This document shows, piece by piece, positions 29,460 to 38,845 of a stretch of DNA of 57,982 bases (position 1 is the stretch's first letter; every line of letters starts with the position of its first letter). Made by a program: the position numbers and the translations under genes. The notes under the pieces were generated by a model. It ran no database searches, was not told where the DNA came from, and worked only from the letters and a program-made list of their open reading frames with translations. This DNA comes from Hellea sp. (GTDB lineage Bacteria > Pseudomonadota > Alphaproteobacteria > Caulobacterales > Maricaulaceae), in the NCBI GenBank assembly GCA_020628425.1, contig JAHDEZ010000013.1, positions 1 to 57,982 of the forward strand, given 5' to 3'.

Positions 29460-31394
29460 CTATTTGCCCAAAATAGCATCAATGCGGTCTTGCGCGATTG
29501 GATTATATCCCGGACGGGCCGTTTCATAGACTTTTTCGGCCCAGGCTTTCTTTCCGTTATCTTTCAACGCTCCGTAAAGACGGTAGATAAATTTACCCCG
29601 CCCAACACTGACCAAGAACTTTCGCAGCTCTGGCATGGCCGGTTTGTAGTCATTTTTGATAGCCAGCATGTACCATGCAAAAGCAGTCTCTGCATTTGAG
29701 GTGCCAGTGAAATTAAAGGTTTCGTCAAGAGCCGTCATTTGTTCCATTGTAATTTTTTCTGGCATATTGTTGAGGAAATGCAGCCACTCATGGGTCGTCC
29801 ATTCTTGCGTTGGAATATCAGATGCAGAGATATTGCCATTTGCCCAGTCTGCGCGGTAATTATCGACTTTAGTAAAAGCGTTAGAAACAGGTTTGCGAAC
29901 CGTATCCGGTAACCCGGGGCCATAAACCCAGGCATCAATCTCCGCATCGCTTACAACATCGGGAAAGCGATTACGCAGATTTTCATCCAAATAGGTCAAG
30001 AAGTCTTCGGTCGTAACACTTTTGAATGCATAGCTATCGAAATAACCAGCTAGAAACGGATCGAAACGCTCGCGACCAAACCGGTCCTCAAGGAAGAACA
30101 GAAAATTAGCGCCCTTCAAATATGAGACGAGCGAGAAAGCATAATCCAGATTTTCAAGGTCCTCAGGCAGTTTTAAATGAGTATAGGCCGGACTTGGCGC
30201 TTCAGTTAAAGAGCGCTTCAAATTCTGCATATCCAAGGCCTGCTCCATGATCGCTCGGTCCTCGCCATAGAGCGCTTCCATGATCCGGTTCTCAACATAG
30301 GAGGTGAAACCTTCATTCAACCAGGAGTCCCGCCACGTGGCATTAGTTACCAAATTCCCAGACCAACTATGAGCCAGTTCATGAGCAACTACATTAGTCA
30401 GGCTCTTGTCGCCGGCCACTAGTGTCGGCGTTAAAAAGGACAGCCTCGGATTTTCCATACCGCCATAAGGGAAGCTAGGCGGTAGAACGATAAGGTCGTA
30501 GCGACCCCAGCGATAGGGTCCATACAGCTCTACATTCGCCACTTCCATTTCAGGTGTTTCAGAAAACTCTTCAGCCGCCGCATCCAGAATATACTCTTCA
30601 GCGTAAACACCGATGTGATCGTTAATAGCTTTGAAATCAATATCACCGACCGCAAACGCCAGAAGATAAACCGGGATAGGTTGCGGCATATCAAATTCAT
30701 ATTCCCCGTCCCTCGGGGTATTGGGATCCTGGGAGGCGCTCATTAGGGCTACCAACTCCGGCGGGGTTGTAAGTTTCGCTGAATACGTAATCCGAACAGC
30801 CGGCGTATCCTGGACAGGTGCCATAGTACGGGCATAAATCGGCTGTCCTTGAGAGAACATATAGGGATGAACTTTCCCTGCGGTTTGACTTGGTGACAAC
30901 CACTGCAGCCCCTTTGCATCTGGGCTAGTTTCATAAGAAATCCGGACTTTTTCCGCTGTTTCAGACAACGGGATTGTCAGCGCTTGGCCAAGATTAGGAT
31001 CTTCTGAAGAGAGACCGTAGCTCACAGCTATCCAGTTTCCAGAATCCAGAGTTTCAACGGATTCGATAGTTAAATCCTGAGTATCAAGAATAAGCATGTC
31101 AGCATCATCATTGATGCGTTCAAAATCCAGCGTGATAGTCCCATCCAAAACTTTCCGGTCAAAATTTACATCAAGATTCAGATCCAAATGTGTGGTCCTT
31201 ACATCCTGGTAATTCGCGTAGGTAAAGGCATCGGCAGAATCGACAGGTTGGTTGATTTCGGACACAGTAATTTCTACCGGCTCAACCTTTTTACTCTCAG
31301 TCTCCCCTGCACACGCGGCCAGTGCCAATATTGACGCTGCGCCGACGGCCCTGAAACCGACAGTTTTGAAATTGAAAAGTTTGGAATAAGTCAT
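29460..31394 (-). CDS. M1 family aminopeptidase lipoprotein (leukotriene A4 hydrolase-like)
   Basis: A 644-residue exported zinc aminopeptidase with lipoprotein signal ILALAACAGE. The M1 exopeptidase motif is PYGGMENP, and the zinc site is HELAHSW (His338, His342) with Glu361 in WLNEGFTS. A C-terminal helical domain resembling that of leukotriene A4 hydrolase follows (residues about 480-640), as in bacterial cold-active ColAP-type enzymes. It should trim peptides at the periplasmic face. Its ATG directly abuts the der stop, and the methyltransferase gene directly abuts its own stop. Confidence 0.93.
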   Translation of the reverse strand: MTYSKLFNFKTVGFRAVGAASILALAACAGETESKKVEPVEITVSEINQPVDSADAFTYANYQDVRTTHLDLNLDVNFDRKVLDGTITLDFERINDDADMLILDTQDLTIESVETLDSGNWIAVSYGLSSEDPNLGQALTIPLSETAEKVRISYETSPDAKGLQWLSPSQTAGKVHPYMFSQGQPIYARTMAPVQDTPAVRITYSAKLTTPPELVALMSASQDPNTPRDGEYEFDMPQPIPVYLLAFAVGDIDFKAINDHIGVYAEEYILDAAAEEFSETPEMEVANVELYGPYRWGRYDLIVLPPSFPYGGMENPRLSFLTPTLVAGDKSLTNVVAHELAHSWSGNLVTNATWRDSWLNEGFTSYVENRIMEALYGEDRAIMEQALDMQNLKRSLTEAPSPAYTHLKLPEDLENLDYAFSLVSYLKGANFLFFLEDRFGRERFDPFLAGYFDSYAFKSVTTEDFLTYLDENLRNRFPDVVSDAEIDAWVYGPGLPDTVRKPVSNAFTKVDNYRADWANGNISASDIPTQEWTTHEWLHFLNNMPEKITMEQMTALDETFNFTGTSNAETAFAWYMLAIKNDYKPAMPELRKFLVSVGRGKFIYRLYGALKDNGKKAWAEKVYETARPGYNPIAQDRIDAILGK

Positions 31395-32804
31395 TTAATT
31401 TCCCTTATTATCATATGGGTTGCTATCTGCTCTGACGAATAAACGAATTGGTGTTCCCGGAAGTTCAAAGTCTTCTCGCAGACCATTTATCAGATACCGC
31501 TGGTAACTTGCGGGCAAACGCTCTGCCCTGGAACATTTGAGCACAAATGTTGGTGGTCGGGTTTTTGTCTGCGAGATATATTTCGGTTTGATATGGCGGC
31601 CATTAACAGCTGGCGGCGGATGTCTGCGAATTTTTTCTTTAAGCCAATCATTAAGGTCGGACGTTTTAACCTTCGCACTCCAGTCAATATGGACCCGTTC
31701 AATCGCTGGCAATAACCGGTCAACACTTCTACCGGTTAAACCAGAGAACATAACGACGGGAATTCCCCTCAACTGTGGTAATAAGCGCCCCGCCATTTCT
31801 CTAACACTTTTGGCCATCTCAGATTTATTCTCGACCAAATCCCATTTGGTCACACCAATCACCATGGCCCGTCCTTCCCGTTCACACAGAGCAGCAATTT
31901 GCATGTCTTGTTTATCGAAGGGCTTGGTAGCATCCATCAACAAAATAACCACTTGAGCGAATTTGATTGCTCTCAAGGATTCGCCGACAGATAGTTTTTC
32001 CAGCGTTTGCCGGACTTTCGCCTTTTTTCGCATACCTGCCGTATCGTGAAACTGAACCCGTCGTCCCGCCCACATATGGTCGATGGTTATGGCGTCTCTT
32101 GTCACACCGGCCTCGGGTCCAGTCAGCAATCTATCTTCGCCAATAAGTGTATTGATCAAGGTTGACTTTCCAGCATTAGGGCGACCCACAATGGCTATTC
32201 GAACAGGGGCATCCGACCTATCAATGTCGTCGTCTTCCGGCGATAAATCGATATTTCGGAGAGCCATTTCCATGGCATCATCAAGCTCTACCATCCCAAT
32301 ATTATGTTCTGCGGCCACCTCAATAGGATCTCCGAGACCCAAGCCGTAACCTTCGGTCACACCGTCATCCGATGCGCGCGACTCACATTTATTAGCGACT
32401 AAAACGGTTGTCTTTCCAGAGCGCCTGACAAACTCCGCAAATATTCGGTCAAGCGGCGTAACGCCCACGCGAGCATCATATACGAAAAGACAAACATCAG
32501 CCTCGAGCACAGCCTGCTCTGTCTGAGCGCGCATCCGCGCTTCCAGTTTTTCACCTTTAGCATTTTCAAACCCGGCCGTATCCATGAGCTGCAATGGCCG
32601 GCCACGGAGGCGACCTTTGGCTTCACGTCGATCTCGGGTTACGCCTGGCGTATCATTGACAATGGCGAGCTTTTTGCCCGCCAATCGATTGAAAAGTGTT
32701 GATTTCCCGACATTGGGACGCCCAACGATAGCGATTTTTGCTGCGCGAGGGGCAAGCTCAACCGCCTCGTCCGGCGGATTATCTGTTAACCCCGAATTGT
32801 CCAT
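31395..32804 (-). CDS. der: ribosome-assembly GTPase Der (EngA)
   Basis: A 469-residue GTPase with two tandem G domains (GRPNVGKST at about residue 28 and GRPNAGKST at about 207) and a C-terminal KH-like domain, the hallmark of Der. It acts in 50S subunit maturation. DTAGF and DTAGM (G3) and NKCE and TKWD (G4) are visible in each domain. It lies four bases after bamB, the same bamB-der order known from gammaproteobacteria. An acidic linker (SPEDDDIDRSD) joins the two G domains. Confidence 0.97.
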   Translation of the reverse strand: MDNSGLTDNPPDEAVELAPRAAKIAIVGRPNVGKSTLFNRLAGKKLAIVNDTPGVTRDRREAKGRLRGRPLQLMDTAGFENAKGEKLEARMRAQTEQAVLEADVCLFVYDARVGVTPLDRIFAEFVRRSGKTTVLVANKCESRASDDGVTEGYGLGLGDPIEVAAEHNIGMVELDDAMEMALRNIDLSPEDDDIDRSDAPVRIAIVGRPNAGKSTLINTLIGEDRLLTGPEAGVTRDAITIDHMWAGRRVQFHDTAGMRKKAKVRQTLEKLSVGESLRAIKFAQVVILLMDATKPFDKQDMQIAALCEREGRAMVIGVTKWDLVENKSEMAKSVREMAGRLLPQLRGIPVVMFSGLTGRSVDRLLPAIERVHIDWSAKVKTSDLNDWLKEKIRRHPPPAVNGRHIKPKYISQTKTRPPTFVLKCSRAERLPASYQRYLINGLREDFELPGTPIRLFVRADSNPYDNKGN

Positions 32805-32808
32805 GTCA

Positions 32809-34263
32809 CTATCTTAACGCCAGCAATTTTGCTTTGTCGTTCAAAATGTAAACAGTCTGGTTGGCAACAACGGGTGATACAAAAACCGGGTCACCAATTT
32901 TATACTCTCGCAACACTTCACCAGAATAAGGGCTTAGTTCTACGACACGTCCTCTTGACGATACTGTCATCAGCATGTCACCTACCAAGATGGGGCCGGC
33001 CCAGGCAATCCGTTGCTTTCGCTTCTTCTCGTTCTTGAAGGCTTGCAATTGCTGTGTCCAGACAACCGCACCATTAAGTTTGGAAAGGCAAGCTACTTCT
33101 CCCCCTGTTGTAACAGTATAGACAAAATCGCCCGCAACCCAAGGATACCCCAAAGACCCCGCAGGCTGTGTCCAAATACGTTGTCCATTTCGTAGATCAA
33201 AAGCACTGATGACCCCCGATTGAGCCGTTGCGATAACATATCCGTCCGCAATAACCGGCCCAGACGCAATATCATTCAAGCTTGATAACGGCGTCAATTG
33301 CCCCCCAGAAGACAGGGCATCCTGCCATAGGACAACACCATTTTGCACGCGAAGGGCAACCAGTTCACCAGAGGCAAACGGCGCGATAACAACATCTTCA
33401 AAAACAGCAGGACTTGGTGCCGTCAGCATGCGCGCGCTTTCGACAATCCCCTGATAAGTCCACAGTACTTCGCCGTTGGATGAGTTCATCGCAAAAAGTT
33501 CATTATCATCAGAAACGACAAACAATCGACCATTTGCAACGGTTGGCGCGGAATGAAGAGGTGTCGCCAATCGTTTACGCCAAACACTTTGTCCAGTTTG
33601 AGCATCCAGAGCTTCAACAACTCCAAGACCGGATGAAACAAAGACTTTTCCGTCTGCAGCTGAAACACCACCACCAACAGATTCTTCGTCACTACCGCCG
33701 GAGTCTCCGAAATTGAAAGGGTCTGTTACACGCTCGAAAATACTAGCACTGCCTTCACGGGTTTTCCCCGCAGCTTCGACTTTCACCTGGTGACGCCAAA
33801 TCATTTCGCCCGTATTCGCGTCATAGGCTCCGACACGATTATCGCCGTCCATGACAAATATCCGGCCACCGGCAATAACAGGAGATGAAACAACACGTCC
33901 TTTACGCGATGACCCATCGCCCACGTCCCGAGCCCAAATACGGCTTAATTCACCATCAAAAGTCGGGTGCTGCATGGCGTGGACAGAATTGCCGCCTGGT
34001 TGAGGCCAATCCGCATTAATATAGGTTTGCGGCAGGACAATATCCTGAGGCGTAATTTCGCCAGATGGAGTCAATGTTTCTTCGGCCGACAACAGGGAAA
34101 TTCTCTGTTCCTCACCCGCGACTTCACCTTGTTCAGCCTTCTTCTCGGCCTCCGTCTTATCAAAGGGATTAACAGCGTCAGCTACGCTACCAATTGTTGA
34201 GCAGGCTGGAAGCATTAGGGCTGCCAATAGCGGGAGCCATAATTGACTTTTGAATTTATTCAT
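32809..34263 (-). CDS. bamB: outer membrane protein assembly factor BamB
   Basis: A 484-residue PQQ-like beta-propeller lipoprotein. BamB is a lipoprotein of the BAM complex that inserts outer-membrane proteins. The signal ends LMLPACS, and PQQ-type blades recur (GRIFVMDGDNRVGAYDANTG, GKVFVSSGLGVVEALDAQTG and so on). I take ATG 34263, which overlaps the stop of the upstream gene as ATGAATAA; the longer frame to 34365 would add a non-hydrophobic, basic N-terminus before the signal. The first 90 residues include an extra segment (VNPFDKTEAEKKAEQ) beyond E. coli BamB. Confidence 0.94.
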   Translation of the reverse strand: MNKFKSQLWLPLLAALMLPACSTIGSVADAVNPFDKTEAEKKAEQGEVAGEEQRISLLSAEETLTPSGEITPQDIVLPQTYINADWPQPGGNSVHAMQHPTFDGELSRIWARDVGDGSSRKGRVVSSPVIAGGRIFVMDGDNRVGAYDANTGEMIWRHQVKVEAAGKTREGSASIFERVTDPFNFGDSGGSDEESVGGGVSAADGKVFVSSGLGVVEALDAQTGQSVWRKRLATPLHSAPTVANGRLFVVSDDNELFAMNSSNGEVLWTYQGIVESARMLTAPSPAVFEDVVIAPFASGELVALRVQNGVVLWQDALSSGGQLTPLSSLNDIASGPVIADGYVIATAQSGVISAFDLRNGQRIWTQPAGSLGYPWVAGDFVYTVTTGGEVACLSKLNGAVVWTQQLQAFKNEKKRKQRIAWAGPILVGDMLMTVSSRGRVVELSPYSGEVLREYKIGDPVFVSPVVANQTVYILNDKAKLLALR

Positions 34264-35014
34264 TTTCTTGTGTCTCCGTCGGCACCTCGTTGACCATTTC
34301 GGCATCTGAGGCATCCGGTTGCTGTATATTTTCGGAAGGCATTTCACCAGCGTCGGACTGAGCATTAATGGCTTCTTGCTGATTCAAATCAATAAGATGT
34401 TGTTTGGCACGCGCGACAAGCGTCTCAGACGCACCGGGGTCACGTTCAATATATGTAAATTGGCTTCGAGCTTTCTGCACATCGCCATTTTGTTTGTAAG
34501 CAAAACCAAGCAATTCACGAGCCAAATATTCATAAGGCTCATCTTTTGCTGTCAATGGTTCCAGCCTCGAAATTGCTGAATCGTAATCAGCCTGACTTGT
34601 AACAATATAAGCGGCTTTCAACTGAGCCAGCTGAACATGGCGCTTGGATGATATAGTTTTCGCAGCTCGGTCGTAAATGGCCAAAGCTTCTTGGGCATTC
34701 CCATTACTTAACTCAAGTTCTGCGGCTCTTTTTAGCGACAACCAAGCATAACCATCCGGGCTTGTCGCTGAAATCGACTTAAACCCATCTATGGCACTGG
34801 CTGCGTTCTGGTCAATTGATTTAACGGTTTCAATAAAGCCATAGGACGTTTCATTTGCAGTTTCTTCGGCCTTATATTCTTGCCATTGAATATAGCCCGT
34901 TATGCCAATGATAAGCACAATAAGCGCACCTACATAGGGGCCGTATTTTCTTAACCAGCGATTATAATCGTCTTTTCGAAGTTCCTCTTGAACCTCACTA
35001 ATGAAATCGACCAC
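34256..35014 (-). CDS. YfgM-like membrane-anchored TPR protein
   Basis: A 252-residue protein with one membrane segment (about residues 25-42, GPYVGALIVLIIGITGYI) after a short cytoplasmic N-terminus, then TPR-like helices. This is the YfgM/ancillary SecYEG subunit layout, and the neighbours bamB and der match the E. coli yfgM-bamB-der order. YfgM interacts with the Sec translocon and periplasmic chaperones. The C-terminus is acidic and Gln-rich. It overlaps bamB by eight bases and is the first gene of the operon. Confidence 0.85.
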   Translation of the reverse strand: MVDFISEVQEELRKDDYNRWLRKYGPYVGALIVLIIGITGYIQWQEYKAEETANETSYGFIETVKSIDQNAASAIDGFKSISATSPDGYAWLSLKRAAELELSNGNAQEALAIYDRAAKTISSKRHVQLAQLKAAYIVTSQADYDSAISRLEPLTAKDEPYEYLARELLGFAYKQNGDVQKARSQFTYIERDPGASETLVARAKQHLIDLNQQEAINAQSDAGEMPSENIQQPDASDAEMVNEVPTETQENE

Positions 35015-35123
35015 TTATTACCCTTATTGTTAATCTGAAGACTCAGAATTTGACCGCAAACTATAGACGTCAGCCAGTAATCGCAACACTTATAGGCATG
35101 ACGAAACGGTAAGTTTTCAGCGA

Positions 35124-35939
35124 TTAGGAGAATTTATAAGTTTGCGCGTCTCCAGGAAATTCTCGTGATTTTACCTCGTCCGCATAGGTTTTGACCGCAT
35201 CACGGACAACATCTTCCAAATTCGCAAACTTTTTCACAAATTTTGGCACTCTCTCAAACATTCCCAGCATATCAGGCGTCACTAAAATCTGACCATCGCA
35301 CCCGGCTGATGCACCAATGCCAATGGTCGGAATATTTACAGCTTTTGTAACTTTGTTAGCCAATTCCGCGGAGACTCCCTCTACAACTACGGCAAACGAA
35401 CCAGCCTGGGCTGCAGCAATAGCATTTTCCACAATTTCATCTGCCACTTTTTGTGTGCGACCTCGCGCTCTAAATCCGCCGAGCACATTCATTGATTGAG
35501 GACGCAAACCGACGTGACTCATAACAGGAATTCCTCGCTCAACCAGATAGGCAATCGTTTCAGCTGCATAAGATCCGCTTTCAATCTTCACGGCTTGACA
35601 TCCAGTTTCTCGCATGACACGCGCCGCACTTTTAAACGCGCGCTCAGGGCTGTCTTCATAATACCCAAACGGCAAATCTACTACAACCAGCGCCTGATTG
35701 GAGCCGCGCATAACGGCCTGACCGTGTAAAATCATCATCTCTAATGTAACGCCAACGGTCGTCGTCAATCCATGAACGACCATCCCGACGCTATCCCCGA
35801 CGAGAATTAAATCACAATGGTCGTCTAAAATTCGTGCTGTTGGGGCGTCATAGGCGGTCAGACAGACAATAGGGTCTCCGCCTTTCCGACCTGTGATTTC
35901 GGGCGCAGTTTTACGAGCCATAAACTTTTGAGCTGACAT
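35124..35939 (-). CDS. panB: 3-methyl-2-oxobutanoate hydroxymethyltransferase (pantothenate synthesis)
   Basis: A 271-residue PanB, which adds a hydroxymethyl group from methylene-tetrahydrofolate to alpha-ketoisovalerate to make ketopantoate. Metal-binding and catalytic segments are LVGDSVGMVVHG, VVDLPFGYYE, KIESG and VEGVSAELA; the loop IGIGASAGCDGQILVTPDMLG is typical. The start is placed at ATG 35939 (MSAQKFMARK), with GGA eight bases upstream; a further ATG at 35954 is possible. It lies alone between the yfgM-bamB operon and an acyl-CoA dehydrogenase gene. Confidence 0.95.
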   Translation of the reverse strand: MSAQKFMARKTAPEITGRKGGDPIVCLTAYDAPTARILDDHCDLILVGDSVGMVVHGLTTTVGVTLEMMILHGQAVMRGSNQALVVVDLPFGYYEDSPERAFKSAARVMRETGCQAVKIESGSYAAETIAYLVERGIPVMSHVGLRPQSMNVLGGFRARGRTQKVADEIVENAIAAAQAGSFAVVVEGVSAELANKVTKAVNIPTIGIGASAGCDGQILVTPDMLGMFERVPKFVKKFANLEDVVRDAVKTYADEVKSREFPGDAQTYKFS

Positions 35940-36001
35940 ATTTATTCCATCCAAGTTCAGGTCATCATATAGAACTTTTTTTGTCCTTTATAAGGAAAAA
36001 T

Positions 36002-37750
36002 CTACAAATCAGCTAAACTATCCACGGGGAACTCGAATAGGGTCGAAGCGCCTGCTTTTATAAAATTTAAATGAGCGGCGGATTCCGGTAATACGACCTG
36101 TGCATGATAACGAGCGAGACTCATCATTTGCGGAGCTAATGGGTCATTGGCCTCTAGCCCTTTACAAGCCGCTTTTATCAGCAAACCTCCAGAAATAACG
36201 TGCCCTGCCAGTTCCAAGTAGTTAGACGCAACCGCCAAAACATCCATTTCGTCTGCCTCTAAAATAACACGTGTTGCCGTTTCGAGGTTTTCGATTCCAC
36301 TTTCAAGGGCTTCGGTTATTCCATTTTCATAGGACTTCGAGAGTTCAGCGTAAGACTTCAAGTCCGCAATCATTTGAGCCATAGCCTCACCGCCGTCTCT
36401 GCGGATTTTTCGTCCGACTAGGTCCATAGCCTGAATTCCGTTGGTTCCCTCATATATGGGCGCAATCCGGGAGTCTCGATAGTGTTGCGCAGCTCCCGTT
36501 TCTTCTACATAGCCCATACCACCAAAGATTTGTACACCGGTTGACGTCACATCAACACCGATATCCGTGCTATAGGATTTTGCAATTGGCGTCAGAAGTG
36601 CCTCCCGCAAATGTGAAGATTTGCGGATGTCCTCGTCTTCAGATGAAATGGTCATATCATAGGCCGCCGCCGTCGCCATGCATATTGCCCTTGCCCCCAT
36701 CAGACGAACTTTGGAGTCAATCAGCATCCGACGAACATCTGGATGCCCTATTATCGCGTCTCCGGGATTGCCATTGGGAACACGGCCTTGCACGCGATCC
36801 TGAGAGAAAGCCAAAGCGCCCTGATAGGCGCGCTCACCAATCGCTACACCTTGCACACCAACAAAGAGACGCGCTTCATTCATCATGGTGAACATGCATG
36901 CCAGACCGCGATTAGGTTCGCCAACGAGCCAACCTTTTGCGCCGGAAAACTCCATTACACAAGTGGGACTGCCGTGTATTCCAATTTTATGCTCGAGACT
37001 GATAGCTTTAAAGCTATTGCGTTCGCCCAGAGTTCCGTCGTCATTGACAATATATTTTGGACACAAAAACAATGAAATACCCTTGGATCCACTTGGTGCA
37101 TCCGGGAGCCGTGCCAAGACTAGATGAATGATATTATCGGCGCAGTCATGATCACCCCAGGTAATGAAAATTTTCTGCCCTGAAATTGAATAAGTACCGT
37201 CAGGGTTTGGCTCTGCCTTCGTTCGAACGGGGCCCAAATCTGAACCAGCCTGCGGCTCCGTTAGATCCATGGCACCACTCCACTCACCAGTAACCATTTT
37301 GGATAGATATGTAGATTTCAGATCTTCAGACGCGTGGGCCGCAATGGCCTTAACAGCACTGGATGTCAGCATCGGACAGAGACCAAATGCCATATTCGAC
37401 GCGTAAATCATTTCGTTGACAGCAACACTGACTACGGATGGCAATCCTGCGCCGCCAATGTCCTCAGATGCTGAAAGGCTAAGCCATCCCGCTTCGACAA
37501 ATGATTTGTAAGCATCTTTAAAACCAGGCGAAGCAATGACATTATCGCCATCGAGATAGGCCGGATTGAGATCACCCACCCGGTTGATTGGAGATAGAAA
37601 ATCCTCCGCAAAAGAGGCTGCACCGGATAGAATATCAGTAACCAATTCTTCACTGGCCTGCTCAAAACCAGGTTGTGAGAGAACAGTGCTCAGATCCGCG
37701 GCGTATTTTAACAGGAAGGTCTTGGCTTTAACTGGGGCAGCGTATTTCAT
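36002..37750 (-). CDS. acyl-CoA dehydrogenase
   Basis: A 582-residue flavoprotein of the long (about 600-residue) acyl-CoA dehydrogenase subgroup with an N-terminal helical extension and a C-terminal extra domain. The FAD/substrate motif is MDLTEPQAGSDLG, and the catalytic Glu is in APIYEGTNGIQAMDL. It should introduce the alpha-beta double bond of an acyl-CoA in beta-oxidation or a related path; close relatives include FadE-like and DmdC-like enzymes, and sequence alone does not fix the substrate. No other beta-oxidation gene is adjacent. Confidence 0.92.
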   Translation of the reverse strand: MKYAAPVKAKTFLLKYAADLSTVLSQPGFEQASEELVTDILSGAASFAEDFLSPINRVGDLNPAYLDGDNVIASPGFKDAYKSFVEAGWLSLSASEDIGGAGLPSVVSVAVNEMIYASNMAFGLCPMLTSSAVKAIAAHASEDLKSTYLSKMVTGEWSGAMDLTEPQAGSDLGPVRTKAEPNPDGTYSISGQKIFITWGDHDCADNIIHLVLARLPDAPSGSKGISLFLCPKYIVNDDGTLGERNSFKAISLEHKIGIHGSPTCVMEFSGAKGWLVGEPNRGLACMFTMMNEARLFVGVQGVAIGERAYQGALAFSQDRVQGRVPNGNPGDAIIGHPDVRRMLIDSKVRLMGARAICMATAAAYDMTISSEDEDIRKSSHLREALLTPIAKSYSTDIGVDVTSTGVQIFGGMGYVEETGAAQHYRDSRIAPIYEGTNGIQAMDLVGRKIRRDGGEAMAQMIADLKSYAELSKSYENGITEALESGIENLETATRVILEADEMDVLAVASNYLELAGHVISGGLLIKAACKGLEANDPLAPQMMSLARYHAQVVLPESAAHLNFIKAGASTLFEFPVDSLADL

Positions 37751-37830
37751 CGGAACAGCTTTCTTTATTGAACTGCTACACCTTTAAAAACTCAGAAATT
37801 CTCATACCATAAGTCATTTAAGCGCATCCC

Positions 37831-37857
37831 AAAAAAAAACGCGCCCGGAGGCGCGCT
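37831..37857 (-). terminator. rho-independent terminator after the glycine-rich small gene
   Basis: On the minus strand CGCGCC-TCCG-GGCGCG forms a 6-bp GC stem with a 4-base loop, followed by nine T. It lies about 22 bases past the stop of the gene at 37879-38163. Confidence 0.9.
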
Positions 37858-37878
37858 TTAAATCAGAGACTTGAATGG

Positions 37879-38163
37879 TTATGCTTTGTTAAACATGCCC
37901 AAAATCGCTGTCAGAATACCGCCGCCGACTAGGCCGGAACCAGCATTTGCTGCGATAGAATTGAATGACATGGATGCACCTTCTGTAGGATCAGCCGCAC
38001 CGAATAGACCGGTAAAGTTACCCAATGCAGACAGACCGCCGCCACCGAGAATACCGGTGATGCTTCTGCCCAGAGGGCCCATAGCTGATTTCATGAGTGC
38101 ACCGGCAATGTTGCCGCCAACAGCACCACTACCCAGACCTAATAACAAAGGAATAATATCCAT
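37879..38163 (-). CDS. small glycine-rich hydrophobic protein
   Basis: A 94-residue protein very rich in Gly, Ala, Leu and Ser (MDIIPLLLGLGSGAVGGNIAG and LVGGGILTAILGMFNKA). It has glycine-zipper-like stretches at both ends and a short polar middle (GAADPTEGASMSFNS). Similar unnamed small membrane-active proteins occur in other Alphaproteobacteria, but I cannot name a family. It is monocistronic with a strong terminator, which suggests its own regulation and perhaps high expression. The ATG is preceded by GGGGAG within 10 bases. Confidence 0.8.
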   Translation of the reverse strand: MDIIPLLLGLGSGAVGGNIAGALMKSAMGPLGRSITGILGGGGLSALGNFTGLFGAADPTEGASMSFNSIAANAGSGLVGGGILTAILGMFNKA

Positions 38164-38301
38164 AAGTTTAACTCCCCAAATATTGCGCTCTCGCGCTTCT
38201 CAAAAAATGCTCCTTATGAGCACTTATGCCGCAAACTTGCCCCTTCTCAAACAGTTAATCAAGCACTAAAATTTATTTTTTTAATGCGGAGACTATTGAC
38301 A

Positions 38302-38787
38302 ATGAAATACAACAAATCCTTGATATTAATGATTTTTCTAACGTCTGGCATGATGGTCTCATGTGGGGGTGAGTCGGAACCAATTGATGCTTCTGCCCCA
38401 ACCAATAGTCAATCTACAACCGCAAACTCAACTCCAGAAGTAGAGAATTCAACGGTTTCTGAAGCGTCTACCCCTCCGTCTGTAGACCGAGGTGAGTCGT
38501 TATATAAACGTTGTAAAACATGTCATACTCTTAATGAGGGCGGCGCCCATAAAACTGGACCGAACCTGTTTGATATATTTGGCGCAACAGCCGGATCAAA
38601 AGATGGCTTTCGTTATTCCAAGGTCATGCGCGATTCTGGTGTTATTTGGACCGACGAAAATCTGGCAGCCTACATAAAAAATCCGGCCAAGTTCATGCCC
38701 CGAAACACAATGAGCTTCGCAGGTATCCGGAAAGATGAAGACGTAGCTCTTTTGCTAGAATATATGCGCTCAGAAATGAATAAATAA
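38302..38787 (+). CDS. lipoprotein class I cytochrome c
   Basis: A 161-residue monohaem cytochrome c: lipoprotein signal (LTSGMMVSCGG), a 45-residue Ser/Thr/Pro-rich linker, then a haem-binding CKTCH and probable axial Met in KFMPRNTMSF. The domain (GPNLFDIFGATAGSKDGFRYS) resembles mitochondrial-type cytochrome c / c552. Tethered to a membrane on its linker, it probably shuttles electrons between bc1 complex and oxidase. GGAG lies ten bases upstream of ATG 38302. An alternative ATG at 38284 would displace the signal. Confidence 0.92.
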   Translation: MKYNKSLILMIFLTSGMMVSCGGESEPIDASAPTNSQSTTANSTPEVENSTVSEASTPPSVDRGESLYKRCKTCHTLNEGGAHKTGPNLFDIFGATAGSKDGFRYSKVMRDSGVIWTDENLAAYIKNPAKFMPRNTMSFAGIRKDEDVALLLEYMRSEMNK

Positions 38788-38845
38788 GGTTTTTTGACAA
38801 TAATCCCGTTTGGCACCACATATAAACGCCTAACCGGAGACTAAA

